Shown here: positions 31,845-37,635 of the stretch, in pieces
Layout of the letters: every line of letters begins with the position of its first letter
How positions within the stretch are numbered: position 1 is the stretch's first letter
Assembly (NCBI GenBank): GCA_019509985.1
Contig: JAEKLF010000109.1
Span: forward strand, 1-37,635
From: Burkholderiales bacterium
GTDB lineage: Bacteria > Pseudomonadota > Gammaproteobacteria > Burkholderiales > Burkholderiaceae_C
Direction of reading: 5' to 3'
Length of the DNA: 37,635 nucleotides
Position numbers and translations under genes: made by a program
The notes under the pieces: generated by a model
Databases searched by the model: none
What the model saw: the letters and a program-made list of their open reading frames with translations, nothing else
What the model was told of the DNA's origin: nothing

Positions 31845-33716
31845 TCAGCCCGGCGGAATGCCATGCCGTTCGCGCAGCCGGGCCAGGGCTTCCAGCGCCC
31901 GCCGGCGCTCGTCGTCCGAGGCCGTGGCGCCACCCGGTAACGCGGCCGGCGCCCTTGACCTCAGCTCGGCGACCGCGCTGGCCAGGTCACCGCCGGGATC
32001 GGATTCCTCGATGCCCAGTTCCTGGAAAGACCGCGCCAGGCGCTCGGCCTGGCCGGCCAGGCCATCGGCGGCCAGGCCAGCCTGAACCACGGCCCAGGGG
32101 CTGGCGCCATGGTGGGTCAGGTGGCGCTCGAGCCAGTGGATCAGTTCGCCATGCGCGCCGGGCAGCTCGTGCAGCACGGCGCGGTCCTCGTCACCCAGGG
32201 ACTCCCAGAGTTCGCTGTGCTGAAGCAGCAAGCGGGTTGCGTGGTCGGCGGCCGTGGCAGGCGTGGCGCGCGGGCCTGCCGGGCGAGGCTCGGCGTCCCG
32301 ATCTCGGCGCGACTTCCAGTCGCCCTTGGGTTTCCATTCCCCCTTGGGTTGCCAGCGCGGCTTCTCGCTGGGCGTGCTCAGCGCCGGAGCGGCGGCAGGC
32401 GCGGCAGCCGGCTCGCCCAGCCACAGCGCCTGCAACTCGGCTTCGGGCAGTTGACCCTGGCGGGCCAGTTCGCCCAGCAGCTGGCGGCGCAGCAGGCTTT
32501 CGGGCAGCAGGGCCCAGAGCGGCCGGGCCTGGTTGAGCATGCGCGCCCGGCCCTCGGGCGTGCCGAGATCGCAGCCGTCGGCGGCGACGGTCACGAGCTG
32601 GCGCGACAGCGGCACGGCCGCCTCGATGCAGCGCTCGAAGGCTTCGGCGCCCAGTTCGCGCACGTAGGAGTCCGGGTCGTGCTCGGTCGGCAGGAAGAGG
32701 AACTTGACGCTGCGCGTCTCGTTCGCGTGCGGCAGCGCGGCTTCCAGTGCGCGCGTGGCGGCGCGGCGGCCGGCAGCGTCGCCGTCGAAGCTGAAGACGA
32801 CCGATTCCGTGTGGCGGAAGAGCTTGTGCACATGCTCGGCGGTGCAGGCCGTGCCCAGCGTTGCCACGGCGTTGCCAATGCCGTGCTGGGCCAGGGCGAC
32901 GACGTCCATATAGCCCTCGACAACCAGGGCATGGCCGCGCTGGCGCATGGCCTGTCGACCTTCGAACAGGCCATACAGCTCGCGGCCCTTGCTGAACACC
33001 GGCGTCTCGGGGGAGTTCAGGTATTTGGGCTCGCCTTTGTCCAGCACGCGGCCGCCGAAACCGATGACCTCGCCCTGCACGTTGCGGATCGGGAACATGA
33101 TGCGGTCGCGGAAGCGGTCGTAGCGCTTGGCGTCCTCACCCGGCTCCACATCCGGCGTGATGACCATGCCGGACTCGACGAGCTGCGGGTCGTCGTAGGA
33201 CGGAAAGCCGCTGGCCAGCGAGCGCCAGCCGTCGGGCGCGTAGCCCAGGCCGAAGCGCGCGGCGATCTGGCCGGTCAGCCCGCGGCCCTTCAGGTAGGAC
33301 ACGGCACGCGGCGACTTGCGCAGCTGATCCTTGTAGAAATCGGCGGCGCGCTCCAGCACATCGGTCAGGCTCTGCTGCCTGGCCTTTTCCGCCTTGGCGC
33401 GCTCGCGCTGCTCGGGGCTGCGGTCGTCCTGCGGCACCACCATGCCCACCTGCTGGGCCAGGTCCTCCACGGCCTCGACGAAGGTCGCCGCCGTGTGTTC
33501 CATCAGGAAGCCGATCGCATTCCCGTGCACGCCACAACCGAAGCAGTGGTAGGTCTGGCGGATGGAGTTGACGTTGAAACTGGGCGATTTTTCGCCGTGG
33601 AAGGGGCACAGGCCCTTGTGATTGCTGCCGGCTTTCTTGAGCTCGACATGGCGGCCCACCACCTCGACGATGTCGACGCGGGCGAGCAGGTCCTGGATAA
33701 AGCCGGGTGGGATCAC
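31845..33716 (-). CDS. dnaG: DNA primase
   Basis: Synthesises RNA primers for replication. The 623-residue protein has the N-terminal zinc-binding domain (CPFHGEKSPSFNVN and YHCFGCGVHGNAIGF, a CHCC site). The RNA polymerase core follows (FRDRIMFPIRNVQGEVIGFGGRVLD, then TOPRIM residues in VVEGYMDVVALAQHGIGNAVATLGTA and FSFDGDAAGRRAA). A low-complexity linker rich in Lys/Trp/Arg (WQPKGEWKPKGDWKSRRDRD) leads to a C-terminal helicase-binding domain. It starts 9 bases after a GGDEF-EAL gene and precedes rpoD; rpsU, often first in this operon, is not here. Confidence 0.98.
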   Translation of the reverse strand: MIPPGFIQDLLARVDIVEVVGRHVELKKAGSNHKGLCPFHGEKSPSFNVNSIRQTYHCFGCGVHGNAIGFLMEHTAATFVEAVEDLAQQVGMVVPQDDRSPEQRERAKAEKARQQSLTDVLERAADFYKDQLRKSPRAVSYLKGRGLTGQIAARFGLGYAPDGWRSLASGFPSYDDPQLVESGMVITPDVEPGEDAKRYDRFRDRIMFPIRNVQGEVIGFGGRVLDKGEPKYLNSPETPVFSKGRELYGLFEGRQAMRQRGHALVVEGYMDVVALAQHGIGNAVATLGTACTAEHVHKLFRHTESVVFSFDGDAAGRRAATRALEAALPHANETRSVKFLFLPTEHDPDSYVRELGAEAFERCIEAAVPLSRQLVTVAADGCDLGTPEGRARMLNQARPLWALLPESLLRRQLLGELARQGQLPEAELQALWLGEPAAAPAAAPALSTPSEKPRWQPKGEWKPKGDWKSRRDRDAEPRPAGPRATPATAADHATRLLLQHSELWESLGDEDRAVLHELPGAHGELIHWLERHLTHHGASPWAVVQAGLAADGLAGQAERLARSFQELGIEESDPGGDLASAVAELRSRAPAALPGGATASDDERRRALEALARLRERHGIPPG

Positions 33717-33725
33717 CCCGGGAGT

Positions 33726-36700
33726 TTAAAGAGGGGCTTGCGACGGGCTGCGCAAATGACCCGCCCAGTCACTGCGGGCGAAGGCTTCCATCCAGCCCGG
33801 CAGGGCCATCGGATGCATGGCCGCCGCGATGCCGTTGCCCTGGCCCAGGCGGCAGCCCAGGCGCAGCAGTTCACGCGCATGGGCCCGGCTTTCGACGCCC
33901 TTGGCCAGCACCGTGCAGCCGATGTTGCGCGCCAGGCCGATGACGCTTTCGACCAGCGACAGGTCCTGAGCGTCGCCCAGCATGCCCTGCACAAAGCTGC
34001 GATCGAGCTTGAGCGTGTCGACGGCCAGGCGCTTCAGCGAGGACAGCCGCGAATAGCCGGCGCCGAAGTCGTCAAGCGCAATGCCCACGCCCAGGCCCAG
34101 GCAGCGCTGGATCAACGCCTGCGTGGCGGCCGTCTCGGCCAGCGCATCGGCCTCCAGCACGTCCAGGTGCAGCAGGTGAGCGACCTCCGGCGGCTGGCGC
34201 TGGATGAGTTCCTGCAGGCGCTGCGGGAAGTCATGGCGGCCCAGTTGGCGGGCGCCGACGTTGACGCTGACCGGCAGGCCCTTGCCGCCATTGACGCCCG
34301 CGCGCACCCAGGCCGCCGTCTGCGCCAGCGCCTTCTCGATGACCCAGTCGCCGATCTGCACGGCCAGGCCGGTGGTCTCGATCAGCGGCAGAAAGTGCGC
34401 CGGCGCGAGCAGGCCGCGCTCGGGGTGCTGCCAGCGCAGCAGGGCTTCCACGCCCATGACCCGGCCGGTGTGCAGGTCGATCTGCGGCTGGTAGTGCAGC
34501 AGCAGCTCCTCGCTGTCCAGCGCGCGCTGCAGGCGCGCCAGCGCGATCAGGCCGGCCTCGTCGCGCTGGTCCAGCGTTGGATCGTGGAACTGCACGCCGC
34601 CGCGGCCGGCGTGCTTGGCGCGGTAGAGGGCGTGGCCGGCATGGCGCAGCAGCGTTTCGGGGTCGGCGTCGTCCTGGGGATAGAGGGTGGCGCCCATGCT
34701 GGCACCGATCTCCAGCGCCAGGCCGGCGCCGATGCGGTTTTCGCGGATGGCCACCGGCGTGGACAGCACGGCCAGCAGGCGGTCGACGGCGCGCTGGGCC
34801 TCCTCGGGCGTCTGCACGCGCATCAGCAGCGCGAACTCGTCGCCGTGCAGTCGGGCGAGCTGGTCGGCGGTGTCGGGCGGCGCGCCGCGCGAGCCGCGCA
34901 GCGTGCCCTGCAGGCGGCCGCTGAGCTGCAGCAGCACGGCGTCGGCGACGAGCTGGCCATGCTCGGCGTTGACGCGGGCGAAGTCGTCCAGGTCGATCAG
35001 GCAGACGACGAGCTTGAAGCCGTCGCGGTTGGCTGCGCCCAGGGCCTGCTGCAGCAGGCGCATGAACTCGGCGCGATTGGGCAGGCCGGTGGCGATGTCG
35101 TAGCGCAGGCTGCGGCGCAGCAGGTCCTGCTGGCGCAGGCTCTCGCCGAGGTCGGTCAGGCTCAGCAGCCGCCAGCGCGGGCTGACGCCGTCGGGCTCGG
35201 GCACGGGGCTGAGGCGGGCCGCGAAGGTATGGCGCCCGCCATCGTCCAGCTCGGCCTGCAGCTGACCGCTCCAGGACAGGCCGGCGTTCAGATCGGCCTG
35301 CAGCCCGGCCGGCTCGTGGCCGCTGCGTTGCAGGTTGGCCACGCTCAGCGGCGTGGCCAGGCGGCCGACGAGAGCCTCGCGCGACGCATGCAGGATTTCG
35401 CAGTAGGCCGGATTGGCCTCGACGACGCGCCACTGCGTGTCGACGACGGCCAGGCCCTCGCTGGCCTGTTGGAACAGCGTGGCCGACATGCGCTCGCGCT
35501 CCTCGGCCGTGTGGCGCCAGCTGATGTCGGCCAGCGTCGCGATGAGGCCGCGCGCGCGGCCCCGACGATCACGCTGCGGCACATGGGCCTGCAACTCGTG
35601 CCAGCGCCAGTCGCCGCCATCGGCTGCCAGGCGCAGCGACAGGCTGAGCTGATCGCGCTCGGGTGTGCCGAGCAGGTCGCGCAGCGCGTGGCGCACGATC
35701 TCGCGGTCACGCGGGTGGGCCACGCGCACCCAGTCCAGCGGCGCGCTGCCGGCAGCCGCGGTGGGGTCGACCGGCGTCGTCAGCGCCACCCAGCGGGCCG
35801 ACGCATGGCGGCGGCCTTCGGGCAGACGCCATTCGGCCAGTGCCAGGCCCTGGGCGTCGAGGGCGCCGCGCCAGCCATCGCGGTCGCGCACCTGATGCTG
35901 GCTCAGCGCCACGATGACCAGGGGCAGCACCGCCAGCAGCGCGCCCGCGGCATAGGCCAGCGGCGCGGCCGGGGCGCTCAACGCCCACAGCGCGAGCAGG
36001 CCGGCACCCAGACGGGCGTTGTTGCGGGGCGCCGCCTGCAGCGCGTGCAGGCACAGCATGAGATGAGGTGCGAGCACCAGGGCGCCCGGGTCGGGCAGCC
36101 AGGCCAGGCCCAGCTGCAACGCGACGGCGGCAACGGCGATCAGCTGGCCGGTCCAGCGCCCGCTGCGCCGCGGCCGCTGAGAACTGGCCTGCAGCGCGGT
36201 GCCGGCGCTCAGCAGGGCCAGCGCCCAGACGCTGGCCAGCTGCAGCGCACCGCTGGCGGCGCCGGGCAGGGTCAGGCCCATGGCCAGCATGGCGCCCAGC
36301 GCCAGCAGCCCGGCCAGCAACGGTGCCCCCACGCCGGCCAGCAGCGCGAAACTGGCCATCTCGCGGCGGTTGGCGAGCCGGCCGGTCAGGCCGAGGCGGC
36401 GCAGCAGCGTGCGGTTCAGCACCGCGGCGAGCAGGGGCAGGGCCAGTGCGGTCAGAAGCGGCGCCGACACGAGCAGGTCCAATGGGTCGGCGCGTGGTTC
36501 GAGCAGCAGCGGCAGGCCGCAGCCCAGCAGCAGGCCGGCCATGACCAGGGGCATCACCCAGGCGCTGAGCCGCCACAGCGCCGCCAGCCCGAAAGCGGCC
36601 AGCAGCATGGGGATGAAGAGCTCGGTCGCCGGCGTGGCGCCGTGCGGCTGGGGCAGGCGCAACATCGGCGGCAGCGCCTCGGCGACCAGGGCCCAGGCGG

Positions 36701-36896
36701 CGATCAACCCGCCGCCGAGGCCGGCCAGCGCGGCCAGGCCGACGCGGCGCAGTCGGCGCCAGCCACCGCGGTCATGGATGCGGCGCGGGCCGGGCGGCAG
36801 CGTCGTCGACGGCGGCAGGTCGCTGGACAGGCTGGCGCCCATGCCGTCGCGGCCACGGGAGTCCGAGCTGTCGCCGACGCCGGAGTGCAGATCCAT
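33726..36896 (-). CDS. Membrane-bound GGDEF-EAL protein with PAS region (c-di-GMP signalling)
   Basis: A 1,056-residue protein. The N-terminal third (about 50-340) contains many hydrophobic helices (roughly 8-10), then PAS-like segments (about 360-610, including FQQASEGLAVVDTQWRVVEANPAYCEILHAS). The GGDEF domain at about 620-785 has the signature altered to HGDEF (His684). The EAL domain follows to about 1040: GVEALLRWQHPERG (Glu817), VSVNVGARQL, LDDFGAGYSRLSSLKRL, TLKLDRSFV and GQG. AEGVE is changed to AKGVE (Lys999). The phosphodiesterase side keeps most metal ligands; the cyclase side has an altered first Gly, so activity is uncertain. Its stop is 9 bases before dnaG, suggesting shared transcription. 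Confidence 0.9.
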   Translation of the reverse strand: MDLHSGVGDSSDSRGRDGMGASLSSDLPPSTTLPPGPRRIHDRGGWRRLRRVGLAALAGLGGGLIAAWALVAEALPPMLRLPQPHGATPATELFIPMLLAAFGLAALWRLSAWVMPLVMAGLLLGCGLPLLLEPRADPLDLLVSAPLLTALALPLLAAVLNRTLLRRLGLTGRLANRREMASFALLAGVGAPLLAGLLALGAMLAMGLTLPGAASGALQLASVWALALLSAGTALQASSQRPRRSGRWTGQLIAVAAVALQLGLAWLPDPGALVLAPHLMLCLHALQAAPRNNARLGAGLLALWALSAPAAPLAYAAGALLAVLPLVIVALSQHQVRDRDGWRGALDAQGLALAEWRLPEGRRHASARWVALTTPVDPTAAAGSAPLDWVRVAHPRDREIVRHALRDLLGTPERDQLSLSLRLAADGGDWRWHELQAHVPQRDRRGRARGLIATLADISWRHTAEERERMSATLFQQASEGLAVVDTQWRVVEANPAYCEILHASREALVGRLATPLSVANLQRSGHEPAGLQADLNAGLSWSGQLQAELDDGGRHTFAARLSPVPEPDGVSPRWRLLSLTDLGESLRQQDLLRRSLRYDIATGLPNRAEFMRLLQQALGAANRDGFKLVVCLIDLDDFARVNAEHGQLVADAVLLQLSGRLQGTLRGSRGAPPDTADQLARLHGDEFALLMRVQTPEEAQRAVDRLLAVLSTPVAIRENRIGAGLALEIGASMGATLYPQDDADPETLLRHAGHALYRAKHAGRGGVQFHDPTLDQRDEAGLIALARLQRALDSEELLLHYQPQIDLHTGRVMGVEALLRWQHPERGLLAPAHFLPLIETTGLAVQIGDWVIEKALAQTAAWVRAGVNGGKGLPVSVNVGARQLGRHDFPQRLQELIQRQPPEVAHLLHLDVLEADALAETAATQALIQRCLGLGVGIALDDFGAGYSRLSSLKRLAVDTLKLDRSFVQGMLGDAQDLSLVESVIGLARNIGCTVLAKGVESRAHARELLRLGCRLGQGNGIAAAMHPMALPGWMEAFARSDWAGHLRSPSQAPL

Positions 36897-36899
36897 GGC

Positions 36900-37055
36900 T
36901 CAGGCCCGTGCCGCGGCTGGCGCCGAAATGGCACGCAGCGGGAGCAAGGGGTCGAGTTGGTGCACGGACATGGGCGGAATCTCGTCCCCCATGCCCATCG
37001 CCGTGCCTAGGCAAAACCCTTGGCAGTCGGGACGGGACAGCGTGACGAAAGACAT
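36900..37055 (-). CDS. Possible small ORF (51 aa) just upstream of the GGDEF-EAL gene
   Basis: A 51-codon frame starting MSFVTLSRPDCQGFCLGTAMG, containing GMGDEIPPMSVHQLDPLLPL and stopping 3 bases before the GGDEF-EAL ATG. No family is recognised, the ribosome-binding site is weak (CGGGCGC), and it may simply be leader sequence. It sits between the H-NS terminator and the next gene. Tight spacing and lack of stops are the only support. Confidence 0.3.
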   Translation of the reverse strand: MSFVTLSRPDCQGFCLGTAMGMGDEIPPMSVHQLDPLLPLRAISAPAAARA

Positions 37056-37084
37056 GCGCCCGAGTTTAGGCGGGACACCCGTCA

Positions 37085-37115
37085 GAAAAGAAAAGGGCCA
37101 TCCCGAGGGTGGCCC
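37085..37115 (-). terminator. Terminator of the H-NS family gene
   Basis: On the minus strand GGGCCA (37115-37110) pairs with TGGCCC (37100-37095), loop CCCTCGGGA that can extend the stem, followed by TTTTCTTTTC. It is 53 bases downstream of the H-NS stop. Confidence 0.88.
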
Positions 37116-37168
37116 TGATTTGCCGCCCCCCACATAGGCGGGGGGCTGAATCCCGAAAACGAGCGTGC

Positions 37169-37465
37169 TTAAACGGAGAAATCGGTCAGCTTGGCGCCGC
37201 CGGCAATGGCCGCCTTCAGCCATTTCGGCTGCAGGCCACGGCCGCTCCAGGTTTCGCCGGTGGCCTGATTGCGATACTTGGCCGCGACTTTGGAGACCTT
37301 GACGGGCTTGGCCGTGCGCATGCTGAGATCAGCCACCGACAGGCCATATTCGCTCATCAGGGATTTGACCTTGGCCACCGCTTCGCTGCGCTCGCGCTCC
37401 TTGGTTTGGCTGATCTGTTCATCAAGCGCGGCGCGTTGGGCCAGGAGTTCCTTGAGATTGGACAT
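37169..37465 (-). CDS. H-NS family nucleoid-associated protein
   Basis: A 98-residue DNA-binding protein of the Burkholderiales H-NS/BpH3-like group. The N-terminal half (MSNLKELLAQRAALDEQISQTKERERSEAVAKVKSLM in part) is a coiled-coil dimerisation region. The C-terminal half has YRNQATGETWSGRGLQPKWLKAAIAGGAKLTDF, the conserved TWSGRGxxPxWL core with the DNA-contacting loop. Such proteins silence AT-rich or acquired DNA. GAGGAAT upstream supports ATG 37465 rather than the longer frame to 37507. It has its own promoter and terminator, so it is monocistronic. Confidence 0.93.
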   Translation of the reverse strand: MSNLKELLAQRAALDEQISQTKERERSEAVAKVKSLMSEYGLSVADLSMRTAKPVKVSKVAAKYRNQATGETWSGRGLQPKWLKAAIAGGAKLTDFSV

Positions 37466-37556
37466 GCTGCAATTCCTCTTGCGATTTGACCGGTGAGACT
37501 CCCGCAACTGCGCTGCGGGGCCTCGGAGGTGCGGGGCGGGTGCCCGGCGATTATCT

Positions 37557-37595
37557 CCGCGAATGAATTAAATCGCGGACCGGGAATTCAGGCAA
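37557..37595 (-). promoter_or_regulatory. Promoter and overlapping palindrome of the H-NS gene
   Basis: On the minus strand TTGCCT (37595-37590) and TTTAAT (37572-37567) are 17 bases apart. The -10 lies inside a palindrome with perfect CCGCGA (37557-37562)/TCGCGG (37573-37578) arms around ATGAATTAAA. An AT-rich core at a promoter suits self-repression by H-NS or binding of another regulator (inference). The leader to the ATG is about 95 bases. Confidence 0.65.
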
Positions 37596-37635
37596 GAGTT
37601 TTTGTGGGCTGCCGGCTACGGGTTTTCATTTGAGC

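Noticed and set aside
32109..37010. A 1,633-codon plus-strand open frame opposite dnaG and the GGDEF-EAL gene
   Set aside because: It is Gln/Arg/His/Ala/Gly-rich low-complexity translation opposite two well-supported genes, a known effect of high-GC codon usage. It has no domain or initiation signal.

Overview
The window is a high-GC (roughly 65-70%) chromosomal segment of a betaproteobacterium, most likely order Burkholderiales (Roseateles/Rubrivivax/Leptothrix-like). The indications are the rpsF-priB-rpsR-rplI-dnaB cluster, the Burkholderiales-type H-NS protein, the hemH-hslR-grpE-dnaK-dnaJ order, the dnaG-rpoD pair and an LPS phosphoethanolamine transferase. No tRNA, rRNA, CRISPR array, prophage or intact insertion sequence was seen. 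The species assignment is inference.

Layout. 1-680 (-): C-terminally cut HD-GYP phosphodiesterase. 995-5539 (+): ppsA, an intrinsic terminator, then a VC_2705-type sodium:solute symporter with a periplasmic insert and an EF-hand loop. 5551-8762 (+): housekeeping unit rpsF-priB-rpsR-rplI, terminator, dnaB. 8779-14350 (-): three overlapping genes (TM-TPR protein, exported FecR-like protein, exported TPR-CHAT caspase-like protein). 14588-15731 (+): PA0069-type radical SAM gene with an almost canonical LexA (SOS) box touching its start codon. 15819-18829 (-): accessory island of an XRE/CI-type regulator, a beta-rich 370-aa protein of unknown function (possibly gasdermin/pore-former-like), a lipoprotein and a 189-aa protein, with two perfect hairpins inside the unit. 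19013-19127: tandem REP-like repeat. 19124-20800 (-): eptA-like transferase. 20894-22531 (-): response regulator-TPR protein. 22731-29170 (-): heat-shock/heme region, class III cyclase-FHA, hemH, hslR, grpE, dnaK, dnaJ, with a sigma-32 promoter before grpE. 29193-36896 (-): GGDEF-EAL protein, dnaG, rpoD. 37085-37590 (-): H-NS family gene with its own promoter, palindrome and terminator.

How it works together. Most genes are core information processing (translation, replication, primary sigma factor, chaperones) and are unremarkable in content. The accessory interest lies between 8.8 and 19.1 kb. There an envelope CHAT operon, an SOS-controlled radical SAM enzyme and an XRE-controlled island of unknown proteins sit side by side, bounded by dnaB and by REP-like repeats. 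The best candidate for something undescribed is the XRE / 370-aa / lipoprotein / 189-aa cassette, followed by the periplasmic CHAT-FecR-TPR operon. Functional links between these units are speculation from proximity. All assignments come from reading the sequence without database searches.
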